The notes beneath the pieces were generated by a model. It was given only the letters and a program-made list of their open reading frames with translations, had not been told where the DNA came from and searched no databases. From positions 95,306,559 through 95,370,558 of the forward strand of contig OY720639.1 in assembly GCA_963169105.1 (NCBI GenBank): DNA of 64,000 nucleotides, given 5' to 3'. Position 1 is the first letter of the stretch, and every line of letters starts with the position of its first letter. This stretch comes from Ceriagrion tenellum (lineage: Eukaryota > Arthropoda > Insecta > Odonata > Coenagrionidae). The position numbers and the translations under genes are program-made. Below are positions 23,788 to 34,710 of this stretch, one piece after another.

Positions 23788-24350
23788 GATATCCTTTCAC
23801 CTAGAAATGAATGAATTTGATCTCGTTTTAAAGAAAAATATCTCACCCTTCCAAGAATGCCAAATAATAGCCCCTTACCGAACTACTTTCCGAGGTATTC
23901 GCCAAAAAATATATGCCATTACACACGGGAAATGGTACGTTTATGCAGTGCATATACACATAATCTAACAAATGAAGAATTTCCAACACATATATCTATT
24001 CAAAAATCAGCAGTGTGTACTTAGTACTTTTTCTTAACAATTTTTTACAATATATCATTACCGCAGTATAACTTTCAGAATCGAAAAACAACCATCCGTT
24101 GTAAAGGAGTTTCACACATACCGCGTTGAAAACATGAGTCACGTTGGACACTTACACAAATATTGTTCTTAAATTATTGAGAGTTTATCTTAAGTATAGA
24201 GAGTAAGTAGAGTGTAGAGTAAGAATATATTATTTAACTATTAATATTACAATTTTTACTTCATGCATCTTATAGTCGCTAAAATTAAACAGTTACAATA
24301 GAATATGAACTCCATTATGACTAGGGAAATATCCCGCTCAATACCTTAAA
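23788..24350 (+). mobile_element. MITE-A, near full length
   Basis: It runs from the CCTTTCACCTAGAAATGAAT block to the right end CCCGCTCAATACCTTAA (24333-24349). The left terminal ~12 bp are lost. A 40 bp AGAGTAAGTAGAGTGTAGAG expansion lies at 24200-24225. Confidence 0.75.
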
Positions 24351-24943
24351 GGTAAATTTTAACGTCTCCACGTACCACACAAAAATAGTCTCTCTTCTTT
24401 TACATCGCGATGAATAAACTGACTTTTTTTGAGCGCTTCATAACCTCAGAATAGTTTTTTCTTTTCGTTTATACCCAGTTTATCTTTCACGAGCCTCTCT
24501 AGCACGAGACAGAAACAGCCTTTGGGCCATTAAAATGCGAGAGGAATATTTTTTTTAATTCTTCAACCTGAATGGTCAATATTTTCCACCATATTTTCCT
24601 CGTACCAGTGAGCCAAACCAAACGAGGGGTAAGCGAGGTGATTGGCGAGTGCGTTTCTCCCCTTCACGCTCTCCCACCCGACTCGCCAGCTGAGGTTCTT
24701 TGAACCGATCAGTTGCGCCACCTTGAGGGATGAAATAGCGTCGAAAGAGAATGAAAACGAGAGGGAGCGATCCGTGGGGCTGGATTGGAGGTTGACGGAG
24801 ATGATCCAGTTGCCAAGGTGAATAGATTCCTTACTTTCCATGCCACAAGGCAGTCAGCGGGGGAGATTTCCCAGTGTAATCATGACCCCTGCGTCGATGC
24901 TATGTAGCAAGCATTTCAAGGACATCTCCCGCAACATTCGTGT

Positions 24944-25345
24944 GGAGCATAGTACTTTATGGATCGGAAGCACAGGCCAAAGGAAAATCTGACCAAAAAA
25001 GACTAGAAGCCTTCGAAACCTGGTGCTGGAGGAGGATGCTGAAGATAAAATGGACCGACAAATAAGAAATTATGAAGTGTACAAAAGAGTAGAAGAGGAA
25101 GGCACCATACATAAAAGAAGAACATCATGGATTGGACATCTCCTGAGACACAATGAGTTTGTGACGAACATAATTGAAGGTAAAATAGAGGAAATAGTCC
25201 CCAAAGGAAGACCCAGGAAATAGTTGATGGACCAAATAAAGAGGAAAGTACATAGGAAGAGATACCAGGAGGGAAAAGGCATTTGATGGGGAAGAGTGGA
25301 GGGCTGCAGTCTACCTACCTTAGGAATGAACAACCAATGACGATG
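24944..25345 (+). mobile_element. RTE-like LINE 3' end, copy 2 (longest of the family)
   Basis: The frame from about 24949 reads SIVLYGSEAQAKGKSDQKRL, then EAFETWCWRRMLKIKWTDK and a stop. After a frameshift it gives RRTSWIGHLLRHNEFVTNII and EGKIEEIVPKGRPRK, a stop, then IKRKVHRKRYQE. The 'LYGSE.W...K....RLEAFE.WC.RRML.I.W.D' and 'W.GH..R......EG.....RGRPR' motifs are the hallmark C-terminus of insect RTE-like endonuclease/reverse transcriptases. It is 5'-truncated with at least two stops and one frameshift. Confidence 0.8.
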
Positions 25346-25685
25346 GCAGAGACCTGGTCAAAACTAACGCACGTTTTTATAATGCCTAACGATTTTCCTC
25401 CGTGCAAACCTTGCTAACGAGCCTCGGAAATCTGATATTGCTCTCGAAATGGATACAGTGAACAGTGGAAGGCCAAATTAATTCATTCATTCCAACCCAA
25501 CACCAGGTCCTTAGTCCATAAACAAGATGTTGGAAAAAATACGCTTCAGCTTTATCCAAGAGTGACGCATATATTTTGAGGAGGAACCTTCATCTTAGAC
25601 ATGCCCGAAAACCTACCTTGATTTTAACACATTTTTAGTAAGACTTCTACTATCGAATGGTGTAAAAATATTACTTGGTCATCGG

Positions 25686-25835
25686 TGAAATGGAGGGAAA
25701 AGTCCACAGAGGAAGACCCAGGAATAAGTTAATGGACCAAATGAAAAGGAAAGTACATAGGAAGAGATACCAGAAGGTAAGGGAACTAGCATTGGATAGG
25801 GAAGATGGAGGGCAGCAGTCAACCAATTTTAAGGC
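25686..25835 (+). mobile_element. RTE-like LINE 3' end, copy 3 (short)
   Basis: GGGAAAAGTCCACAGAGGAA, GACCCAGGAATAAGTTAATG and AGGAAAGTACATAGGAAGAG match copies 1 and 2 closely. Only the last ~150 bp are present. Confidence 0.75.
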
Positions 25836-25842
25836 CGCTTTA

Positions 25843-26025
25843 CACGGGGAATGATCATTCTAGCATTAACTCGCAAATGAATTTCAGGAAAAACCTGACT
25901 AAACACGGTGAATTAAATTCGCGAATGATCTACACCGAAAGGATGCGCAGTCGTACGCCTAACGACGGTTCATATCGATTCAAGGAAAATTTCCGACCGA
26001 CTCAGCTGATTCGATCATAGCACTC
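25843..26025 (+). mobile_element. hAT-like MITE end (CCGCTTTACACGG)
   Basis: AAGGCCGCTTTACACGGGGAATG resembles the terminal repeat of the element at 61233-61434. The matching opposite end is not found, so this is a truncated or recombined copy. The 71-residue frame over it is not recognised. Confidence 0.4.
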
Positions 26026-26127
26026 GGATATCGACAAAGGGTTGTTTACATGGTATACATCGAACGTCAAAAAGTCTGTGGATTTATTATTATTTATTTA
26101 GTCAAGCGGGTAGTGCTAAACGGAGGC

Positions 26128-27128
26128 TCGGCAGAAATCATACAGCCGCAGCTACGGACACCCAAGCTACGTCAAAAGTTACGAGATGGGCAACTCCGAC
26201 GGCAACGCAGCCTACGTCGAAGATCTAGCTTCCGATTGCTTATTAACACACCTTGGTCGCCGCTGTTTTCTGTGAAATTTTAGGTGCAAGCATATTCCGT
26301 TTTTAACAAGGGACGTCGATCGATATTTCTGGATACGAGTCGAGGAATTATTGTGATGGTTTTTCGTGATGCTGAAGTTTTCTGAATTAGAAGTTGAGTT
26401 GACGTTTTGATTATTTGGTGTATAATGATGAGGAAGTGCTGAGAAGAGTACAAGAAAATAGAAGTCTCTGGAGACATACAGACAAGGAGACTTAAACTAA
26501 TAGGTCACATTCTACGATGCAATGATTTTATAAAATTAATAGCTGAAGGTTTTATTGAGGGGACAAATCGTAGAGGACGTCCTAGATTAAACTATTTGAC
26601 GCAGATCATCAATGACTCTGGATGCGTCTCATATGGTGAAATGAAGAGGAAAGCTGAGCAAAGAGCGGAATGGCGTGCTATTGCCAACCAACCCATTGGT
26701 TGATAACCGAAGAAGAAGAAGAATGATCGAGGCTTGAATGTCGAAAGTAGTTTACCTCGTTCATATTTAATCCCGTGCCGTGGATATTCCTCCCGTGACG
26801 TCCTTCCGCCTTTACTTTCTTGATCAAGGTTCTATCGTATTTAATGCCGTAGGAAGTTGACTCTTGAATATACATACAATGCGTGCTCACTTTTAAATTC
26901 TATTTGTTCCCATCAATGTCGTCGTTGGACTCGAATGATGAATAATATCTCGGCTAATTTCCGCGATGCTCAGAGAAACTTGGCGTTCCTCCAGGTTTAA
27001 CTCGGCGCACCATTTCGTCTGCCCTTCATTTTTTCTGCGTTTTTTGCACTTCGATCGCGCGAAGAAAACGAATGGATCCTTGACTAGAGAATTGGCGGAA
27101 ATCTTGTTTATAATTCATGCAGGAGGCA
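26128..27128 (-). repeat. Repeat X copy A, carrying a LINE insertion and an internal deletion
   Basis: Minus-strand sequence from 27128 to 26128 matches copy C (48959-50366) and copy B (31572-32015). It begins TGCCTCCTGCATGAATTATA and includes the shared frame STHCMYIQESTSYGIKYDRT. It is interrupted by the LINE at 26430-26721 and then resumes with ACCAAATAATCAAAACGTC. A deletion joins CGTCCCTTGTT (about 26309) to AAAAACGGAAT, removing about 230 bp present in B and C. It ends near the CAGCCGCAGC block. The nature of repeat X is unknown. Confidence 0.7.
26430..26721 (+). mobile_element. LINE 3' end inserted in repeat X, 6 bp target duplication
   Basis: The translation gives EEVLRRVQENRSLWRHIQTR, LIGHILRCNDFIKLIAEGFI, NRRGRPRLNYLTQII and MKRKAEQRAEWRAIANQPIG followed by a stop and a GAAGAAGAAGAA tail. 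This is the C-terminal end of an RTE-like LINE different from the 18165/24944 family. AATGAT at 26424-26429 and 26722-26727 flank it; the empty site exists in repeat X copy C at about 49360. It is a 292 bp, 5'-truncated insertion. Confidence 0.85.
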
Positions 27129-27205
27129 ATTATTCCGAATGGAAACGCAAAATCGTATACATGAAAAGTAGTTTTACTAAGATTAAAGATTCCAACTTTA
27201 CTAAG

Positions 27206-27240
27206 TTAAGGTAGTTTGAGCGAGATTTTTTCTCAAGTCA
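27206..27240 (+). repeat. MITE-A left-end tip
   Basis: TTAAGGTAGTTTGAGCGAG is the family terminus, after which similarity is lost. It is a solo end just upstream of the complete copy at 27534. Nothing is recognised from 27240 to 27533. Confidence 0.5.
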
Positions 27241-27533
27241 AAACAGGGACCAAATTCCAAATTACTTCAGCAGCAGACAAGCATGAGGTAAAAATTTGCA
27301 ATGTTTAAGGCTCGATGATACATTTTTTATGAGTGAAATCTTCCGAAATGACATGTGAGTCTTTGACTTACCTCATTTCTTCCACAACGCATGGCGCAAA
27401 CGACTTCAGAACCGAAGGTATTTTAGTGCGATTCTGCCATAAATACTGCGGTAGTTGACTTTTATTCTAATACAGTAGAGCATATATGGAACCTACACAC
27501 TTAAATTTATGACGAGTTAGAAATATCTTATTC

Positions 27534-28133
27534 CATAAGGCAGTTTGAGCGAAATATAATTTCTCCAAGAAATCAATGAATTTGCTTTCATTCTATAGAA
27601 AAACATCTCACCCTTCCAAATATACCAAAATATTAGCCCCTTACCGAACTACTTTCCAAGATATTTGCCAAACTACAACTGCCATTTTACTTGGGAAATG
27701 GTACACGTGTGTACTCCTGAGAGATGTTCAGAAAAAATCAGAAATTTCTAACACCTAGATATCGTCAAAAATGAACAGTATGTAAAAATGGAAATGGTTC
27801 CAGGCTTGACTTTGTGGAAGTAATTAATAGTATGTAGCTTGTATGTTTTACAAACTATTTTTTTTAATAAATCATATTGTCTACGTAGTAATTTATTCAG
27901 GATCAAAAAGAAAATTCCGGTGGGGAAGATTTTTAATCATACCGCGCCAAAAAATGAGACAAGTTACAGACTTGTAAAGTAAAGTTAGAATTCCAGTCAC
28001 ATGAATGAATATAATTCCACCAAAAACAATTCAATATTTAATGTATTCTTCCTACAGCTGCTGAAATTAAAACATAAAATTCGAGCATGGTCTCCATCAT
28101 GACTAGGGAACTAACTCGCTCGAGCTACCTTAG
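27534..28133 (+). mobile_element. MITE-A, full-length reference copy (~600 bp)
   Basis: It begins ATAAGGCAGTTTGAGCGAAA and ends CTCGCTCGAGCTACCTTAG, so the first and last ~16 bp are inverted repeats. Internal landmarks in order: CAAGAAATCAATGAATTTGC, TCTCACCCTTCCAAATATAC, TTTACTTGGGAAATGGTAC, TTCCTACAGCTGCTGAAATT, GGTCTCCATCATGACTAGGG. No coding capacity. TTAA-like ends could be piggyBac-type target sites, but the internal ends (GGTAG) are not typical of piggyBac. Confidence 0.8.
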
Positions 28134-28136
28134 ATT

Positions 28137-28330
28137 GAGTCTCGCTGGAGTACATACACGTACCATTTCCCATGAACAATGGATGGTATATTTTGCCAAA
28201 TACTTCGACAACTACTATGACAAGTGGCTAATATTTTGGTGTCTTCGGAAAGGGGAGATATTTCTCGTTAAAATGAGACCAAATTTCACAGTAAATTAGG
28301 AGAAACGATATCTCGTCAAAATACCTTGAT
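28137..28330 (-). mobile_element. MITE-A left half in inverted orientation
   Basis: GGAGTACATACACGTACCAT, TTTCCCATGAACAATGG, TTTTGGTGTCTTCGGAAAGG and ATACCTTGA are the complement of the left half of the family. It directly abuts the right end of the full copy, producing a fused inverted structure. Confidence 0.7.
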
Positions 28331-28346
28331 ATCCGCAAGTGATCCC

Positions 28347-28590
28347 AGCAGAGGAGGATGTTTTTCAGAGGAAACCCGATCCCTATTTGAGTGCCTTGTG
28401 GAGGGCACTTAAGTACAACTACTCCGTCTGTCGGATGAGACGCTAAGCCGTGGTCCCCTTTGTGCCTTTCGTTAAGAGCAGGCTAATTCCGACGCAGGGT
28501 TTTAATCCACACTTCCTCCCTTACCTATCCTCGATGGCGCAAATGACCTTTGCTGTCGGTCTCCTCCCCAAAAAATTCAATCCAACCATA
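28347..28590 (+). mobile_element. SINE2 copy, head missing
   Basis: It starts within the tRNA-like head (GCAGAGGAGGATGTTTTTCA) and continues through CTCCGTCTGTCGGATGAGAC, TTTCGTTAAGAGCAGGCTAA, CACTTCCTCCCTTACCTATC and GGCGCAAATGACC. The full-length copy is at 29615-29925. Confidence 0.75.
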
Positions 28591-29270
28591 AGGAAATTAT
28601 AACTATTGATTAAAATTTTAATGATAATTGTGGTTTTCGAGATAAGTGGGGTGCGAGCGGTAGAGTCGAAAGTACGTCCTAGAGCAGTGACGTCATTTTT
28701 CTCTGTGATAGTTATACGTCGAAAAAATTAAATAATTGTGGAAATGTGCGAAGCATTATTTTAATATGAATGCTAATAATAAATTTAAATTGCAAATGTT
28801 TATTATTTCCTAATGCTTCAAGTTCACTCATCACAAAAAGTATCAAAGTATATTTCAAATGAGAAAACCTAAAAGTATTGGCAGCCATGATCTCTATTAT
28901 TTTAAAGAGCAGCCCACGTCAAATAATTTTTGATAATTCCAAGTAGATACAATTAAAAGTGTAATTAAGTAGGATTATTTTAATATAATCTTCCCCTGGC
29001 TATTTCCTAGAATGTATTTGTGTGGGGGCTTGTTCTGGATTAATTGCTTCACGTTATGCAGGGTTCGTTTGGCTTGACCGGTAGCTAACCTTTGTAGGTT
29101 ATTAAATAGTGGATAATGATGGTTACGTATTTGTACACATTTTTGTTGCAACGCAGGCTTACTCGGAATCATAAAAAACAGTCAATGCACATAAGTTCAA
29201 ATGGTAAAACTATAATGGATCACGTTTAAGTAATTTGCAGGAAGTCCTCTGAAGGAGTGCCTTTTGCTTA
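28347..29270 (+). repeat. Left arm of a ~930 bp inverted duplication
   Basis: The arm consists of a SINE2 body (28347-28590) and 680 bp of AT-rich sequence and matches 34711-35645 in inverse orientation. Long runs are almost identical, for example around TTTAAATTGCAAATGTTTAT and AGAGCAGCCCACGTC. The arms are 5.4 kb apart. A 65-residue minus-strand frame (28975-29172) lies in it, also present in the other arm, but has no known motif. Confidence 0.85.
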
Positions 29271-29340
29271 CTTTTGCTGAAGGAGTGCCTTTTGCCTCTG
29301 AAGGAGTGCTTGATGAGACGCTAAGCCGTGGTCCCCTTTT
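29249..29340 (+). repeat. Templated, rearranged junction beside the left arm
   Basis: GAAGGAGTGCCTTTTGC occurs twice and a shortened form (GAAGGAGTGCTT) a third time within 60 bp. This runs into GATGAGACGCTAAGCCGTGG, a block identical to SINE2 sequence near 28436. The short repeated pieces look like template switching during repair. Confidence 0.6.
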
Positions 29341-29614
29341 AGGTTTAGGTTAAGTTTCCAGGTATCACACCACAGGGAAGTTTGATTTAATCCAAGTTGA
29401 AGTTGAATACAGTCAGAAGTATTATTAATTTGCTTGTAAATCTTGCAATCATCGGCACTATTAAAACTCTTTAGTGGTCAATTATTCATTACCTATCTCT
29501 ATCTGTTAATCATTATCCCGTCGTAGTATTATGGAACATTAACTTCCATCTCTCGTCGCCCCTGTCTGTGGTCGGGTGAAATATCGGTAATTATAAAATA
29601 ACGTGAGGTGCGAA

Positions 29615-29925
29615 GGGATCGGGTTAGTGTGGTGGCTAGAGTACTGGCTGAACCATGCGGACGGCCAGGGTTCAAATCCCTGCAGAGGAGGATGTTTTTA
29701 AGAGGTAAACCGTTTCCTTCTTGACTGCCTTAGGGAGGGCGCTTAAGTGCAGTACTCCGTCTGTCGGAAGAGACGTTACACCGTGGTCCCCTTGGCGCCT
29801 TTCGTTAAGAGCAGGCTAATGCCGACGCCGGGTTTTAATCCACACTTCCTCCCTTACCTATCCTCTATGGCGCAAATGACCTAAGCTGTCGGTCGCCTCT
29901 CCAAATATCCAATCAAAATCCGCAA
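29615..29925 (+). mobile_element. SINE2, near full length, tRNA-like head
   Basis: The head has an A-box-like TAGTGTGGTGGCTAGAG (about 29625) and a B box GGTTCAAATCC at 29669-29679. The body contains ACTCCGTCTGTCGGAAGAGA, TCGTTAAGAGCAGGCTAATG, CTTCCTCCCTTACCTATCC and GCGCAAATGACC. Copies or pieces occur at 28347, 35400 (minus), 15625 and 30590. A pol III SINE has no protein and depends on a LINE partner. Confidence 0.8.
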
Positions 29926-30109
29926 GTGATGCGATGAATTGTGACTGGTAAGCCAGTCCTACTCGACAGAAAATCCTCCCGATGTTCCAGCTTCACCTTC
30001 GCCCATGAGAGAACACCGCTATGCCCCCTCCATTTCCTTAAAGAGGTCGGAGCCATCTTCGTTTACGTAAACACTTGCGTGAATCTTAGCTTAAGTGTTT
30101 TTGATAGAA

Positions 30110-30575
30110 ATATGTACAGATGGAAGCGAAAAAACTCGCATGTTACCGATTTGGCTTCTTGAAAAAAATGAATCCTATTTTAACACGTAGCCTTGTGGCA
30201 CTTGACATACATATCGAAAGAATTCGATGAAAAATGTACATACTTTCGCCTAAACGGGAAAAAATACGTTCCATATGATAGTAATGGTTTATAATAAAAA
30301 TAAGTGTCCTACCGAATAAAAAGGCGTATTAACCAACGAATTTTGCTAAAATTTCAAATTCCGAGAAGAAAATCCAAGTCATGACAATGCTTTGACGGAT
30401 ACGATTAGAAAATACGCTTCTTAAATCGTTGATATCAAAAAGAGTATGGTTATTTGCGACGTAAAAATAGATGTACTTACGTGAAGTGCGGTCCAAGAAT
30501 TTTTTTCGACTTTCTTGTGGAGTTATTAAAATGAGCACTCAATTCCTCATGATTCCACGCTCCAACCGCCTTAAA
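30110..30575 (+). repeat. Dispersed repeat R2, copy 1
   Basis: Blocks GCGAAAAAACTCGCATG, CCTATTTTAACACGTAGCC, TTTTTTTCGACTT and ATTAAAATGAGCACTCAA recur in the same order at 37340-37830. No coding sequence or termini were identified. Confidence 0.55.
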
Positions 30576-30589
30576 GTCTAGCCTACTAG

Positions 30590-30720
30590 GTTGGATCCGA
30601 CGCCGGGTTTCCCTCCATCATTCCCCCGACGTCCTTACCTCATCGTTCTATCAACCAGCCCTTTCGCGGCACAAATGACCTTAAAATTTCTATCGCCTCC
30701 CCGAATAACCGACCGTTCGG
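30590..30720 (+). repeat. SINE2-related 3' region, diverged
   Basis: GACGCCGGGTTTCCCTCCA, GGCACAAATGACCTTAAAA and CGCCTCCCCGAATAACC align with SINE2 3' sequence but with many changes. Confidence 0.4.
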
Positions 30721-30779
30721 AAAGGATGACAGAGAGATGGATGGCAGGTGTGTGCAATAATTAAAGGGTGGTGCTCACT

Positions 30780-31190
30780 ATTACAGGAGGCTTATTCCGA
30801 GAGGGATACTTACAATGCACCGTGCATAGAGTGCACGTGCACTCTGTAGGCCAAGGCGGCGCGAGTAGTACGCTCATGCTTTAAAACGGCAGTCGGCCAC
30901 CTTTATCGATCCCAGGTCGATTCATTTTCCCTATACCAAAAACCCCCTCGTGTACCCACCGCCGACGGAGCCACGGACGAAATTCGTCTCCGCGCCGAAG
31001 AAATCGTTATCTCCCCCAAGAACTGAAGTGAAGCCTATCCTGATTTAAAGGTTTCGATTACGTGGAAAACGCGATGGCTGTCACGGGAGAGATGAGGCAC
31101 CCCCGGAGAGCATCGGGGTTAAAGAGACCGCCCGGAATTGGACTCTCCTGCTTATAGAGCTCCGCTTCCACGACCGTTCCGCACGTCCAG
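30780..31190. other. CpG-rich island with an 18 bp palindrome
   Basis: Enriched in CpG relative to the flanks. AGAGTGCACGTGCACTCT at 30828-30845 is a perfect palindrome around a CACGTG E-box. No coding exon could be supported. Confidence 0.3.
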
Positions 31191-31310
31191 GGGGTCTGTT
31201 TCTACAACTTTCAAGTCACGTGACTATTTCACAAGGCGAATGAGTAACTCAGATATACCAAACCGAAGACTAGTACTAGTCCAAAAAATGGCGGACCTAA
31301 TCAAGACCAT

Positions 31311-32037
31311 ATACAGGGTGTTTCAAAAGTCTTGTCATGATTACGGAAAATCAGAACTTTTTTTTATTTTTCAACATAGATACATGAAACAAAGATGAAA
31401 ACGTTACTAAATACATCAATTTTTATTTGTTATCGCTACATATAAATTGACATTGAACAAAAGTTACGATTACAGAAAATCAGAACAATAATTATGATTA
31501 CGGAAAATCAGAACAAAAGTTCTTAGAAAACGGTGTTATGATTACGCAAACTGTTATGATAACAAGATGATGACGAAAAACCATCACAATAATTCCCGTA
31601 TCCAGAAATATCGATCGACGTCCCTTGTTTCGGGAACCAGAAACAGAATATAACTTATACAGTTTCAAATAACGAGACGCCAATCACGAAGAAACAAAAG
31701 CAAAAAATGTCGGCTAAGTTAATACACGCTATCTTCCAAATAAATATGTAGTACGTATTTCTTAATCTTTTAACAATTGTGGCCCAGTAATCGCATCATC
31801 AGAACAAAATCACTTTTACATACACATGACCGCGAGCTTATCAGGGCAAAAAACGGAATATTCTTGCACCTAAAATTTAACAGAAAATAGCGGCGACTAA
31901 GGTGTGTTAATAAGCAATCGGAATCTAGATCTTCGACGTAGGCTGCGTTTCCGTCGGCGTTGCCCATCTCGTAACTTTTGACGTAACTTGGGTCTCCGTA
32001 GCTGCGGCTGTTATGATGTGATGGATCACCCTGTATA
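31311..32037. mobile_element. TA-flanked DNA element enclosing part of repeat X (copy B)
   Basis: TACAGGGTG at 31313 and CACCCTGTA at 32036 are inverted and flanked by TA, as in Tc1/mariner-type elements. Near the left end ATTACGGAAAATCAGAAC recurs. The interior 31572-32015 matches repeat X copies A and C, including the frame for FGNQKQNITYTVSNNET. The join is either capture of repeat X by a small transposon or repeat X being the interior of a larger relative. Confidence 0.55.
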
Positions 32038-32254
32038 GCTCGCAATTTGATGATTGCGGTATATTGAGAGTGTACCATACAAGATTTCCAATCCAATAGT
32101 CGGTGACACGTTTTTGGGTAAATACAAATGATTGGGTATGTGCTGAAAAGTATTTAAATTTCGTAACTAACTTTGAAAGATCCCAAGCGAATGCGAGTTT
32201 TTGAGAAAGCCTTACATAAGATACATTCGTTTATTTCGCTGCTCGGTCAGTGTT

Positions 32255-33066
32255 GATCTGCATGGAGCGAGTATTTCACAGGTCGAAAATACTATGTTCC
32301 TAGACTTGAAGATTGATGCTCATCTCTCCTGGGAAAGGCATGTTAAAAATTTAGCTGCTAAACTGAGCTAAGCGTTTCCTAATTAGGTCTATTAGGTCCA
32401 CTGTATCCACGAAGGTTGTTTTACATGTATACTCCGGTGAATTTTATTCCTATTTACTTTACAGAATTCTCCATTAGGGGTCCTCATCACTAGCATTGAA
32501 AATATTTAGAATTCAAAAGAGAGCCATTCGACTACTTGCAAATAAATCCTGGCGCACTCCCTGTCGCCCTTTGTTTAAATGTCTTGGTATATTACCTGTC
32601 CCTTGTATTTATATCCTTGATGTATTTCTTCATGTCAAATCTAACTATCAAGACTTTATTCAAAACTCTACAATCCATAGCCATGGTACTAGACAACATG
32701 GTGACTTGCACATCCCATTCGTTCGCACTAAGAAAGCTGCCTGTGGATTTAGATCCATGAGCTTAGTGATATATAACAAGCTCCCGAAGGAGCTTAAAGC
32801 GCCCATGAGTACCATAGTGTTCAAGCACAAGGTGAAAGATTTCTTACTGTCCAATTGTTTTTATTCTATTCAGGAATATCTGTCAATGTAATTGCCACTG
32901 TTCTCTTGTATTTTCTTGACATGCTTCGCATTGATTTATCTTGGCAGTTATTTTTTTCATATCTTGTAAATGATTTTACAGTTTAGCATCTAATTTACGT
33001 ATGCATATACACACAATGTATATAAAATACTTGTCGTCTGGCAAATCAATTATATTATTATTATTA
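32255..33066 (+). mobile_element. CR1/Jockey-like LINE, 3' third of ORF2 plus tail
   Basis: The frame at 32252-32374 reads VDLHGASISQVENTMFLDLK, then IDAHLSWERHVKNLAAKLS. After two breaks, 32496-32891 gives IFRIQKRAIRLLANKSWRTP, CRPLFKCLGILPVPCIYILD, SHGTRQHGDLHIPFVRTKKA and YNKLPKELKAPMS. These are the conserved post-RT segments ('FLGL.ID..L.W..H', 'R.L', 'LF..L.IL....', 'HGTR', 'YN.LP'). Catalytic RT motifs are missing. It ends with about 160 bp of 3' UTR and a TTATTATTATTATT tail (33053-33066). Confidence 0.85.
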
Positions 33067-33304
33067 TTTCTAGAAGGAAGAACTCTAAATGGTAGTTATT
33101 TATAAATCTTATATGTCAAGATGTCATATTGAGTTGGTTTCATCTTTATTGAACAACGATTAACGGCTTTATAACGTAATATTACTACGAAAATTCATGG
33201 CAAGATACTGTATGACGACTTTAAGAATATTTATCGAAACTTACAGTTCGTATTTCCAGTTATTAACGATTATATTACTTGATATAAACGAATCGATAAG
33301 TAGT

Positions 33305-33482
33305 TGTTTATTAAGGTTGGTGGTTTCCGGCAATACTTGGTGGAATTTCCTAAACATTTTGAATGAATAGTGTAAACTTTGTTTTTCCACAACGAATTTT
33401 AAAGACTTACGACCATGGTTTCAATTAAGTCATTATTATTCATAGTGGAAATACAAAGTTTACCCTATTCATTCAGAATAGT
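33305..33482 (-). mobile_element. PLE pseudo-LTR remnant, inverted pair
   Basis: Minus strand 33422-33411 gives GAAACCATGGTC, the hammerhead GAAA / palindromic stem III / UC piece. It is followed by AAGTCTTTAAAATTCGTTGTGG and ACAAAGTTTACACTATTCATTC. The plus-strand segment 33440-33482 (GTGGAAATACAAAGTTTAC) is an inverted copy of 33350-33395. The CUGANGA side is absent. Confidence 0.5.
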
Positions 33483-33484
33483 TG

Positions 33485-34705
33485 TTTATTAGTGATAAAT
33501 TAAAGAGTGTGAAACATCAGGATCTTTAATTATTCCCTCCACCATGTCCATGTCCTTATTCATCCAACGATGATAAGTTGAACATGACTCTTGTACATCT
33601 CAGATCATTTTTTTATTTGTTTTTCAAATGGAAGTCAACTCGCGAGTTTGTTGAGTATGGTAACTTAGTTTTCGGGCGATATTCACGACGACACTGCAGT
33701 TGAGAGAAAATAATAACTCGTTTTTTGAATGCGAACTCACGCTCCTCGAAGTGTAGTTTATCCCTTCAAACGCACCCACTTCTGGACTTCGTCAAAATAC
33801 AGTTGTGCACCACGAACAATAATGTATTCAGGATATTGAAAATTCAAAACAACCCCACCAATCATACATTTTGAACTAACTCAATGTTTTGTTCCTCAAA
33901 TTTTGAATCAACTCGTAAAACTGTTTTAATTTTTTTATTGCAGATAAAAACCCACGGATCCAAAACTATTCCACCTTCAAGAATATTGAGTCAAATCCAT
34001 AGTTACTTCCTTGCCATAAAGAGTCAAAATGGTCACATAAATTGCACAAAAGATGTTTTACAACATGATTATTTTTCTATCACTCATTATCTTTACGGTT
34101 ATTTCATTCTGACGAGATAAATGCACTCACATATCTCATTATTTCACTATAGTATGATAGAGAGAATCCTGAAAACAAGGTATTTAAAAACTGAGTGATA
34201 ATACTAACTAAGAAACCAACCCTTCACCCCAAACAGTGCAAGATTTTTCCTCATTCTTAAGATAGAGAAAGTAAATAACGGACCTTAATGAATCGTAAAA
34301 GGGAAAGAAGACTTCCTTAAGTTAAAACAACCACTCCTAGCGAGAATGCAGTGACAAGGGAGAGAATTTTGAATGCCGAAGAGGTACTGCATCCGAGATA
34401 ATATCGGAGAGAAGTCAGGACTGACGTAAAAACTGAATAATCCATGGGAGAACTAAATCCTGGAAATCCAATTATATCAATCAAATACCGACAAATCCTT
34501 CATATTCAACGAAAGATGCATAAATACAAATTCATTAAGTGAATCCTTTTGAGTTTTATCCATTTTTCGAAAAATTACAATGCTAATTTACAGCTAAAAA
34601 AATGCGTAATACTACCCACAAAGACAATTTGACTGTCAAGTGGAAATATTACCACAGTTTACCGCTACTCTACACTTTTACATGGAACGCCTACAATTAC
34701 AGATA
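33485..34705. other. Unassigned, no gene or clear repeat seen
   Basis: Only short frames without known motifs. Confidence 0.4.
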
Positions 34706-34710
34706 CGCTG

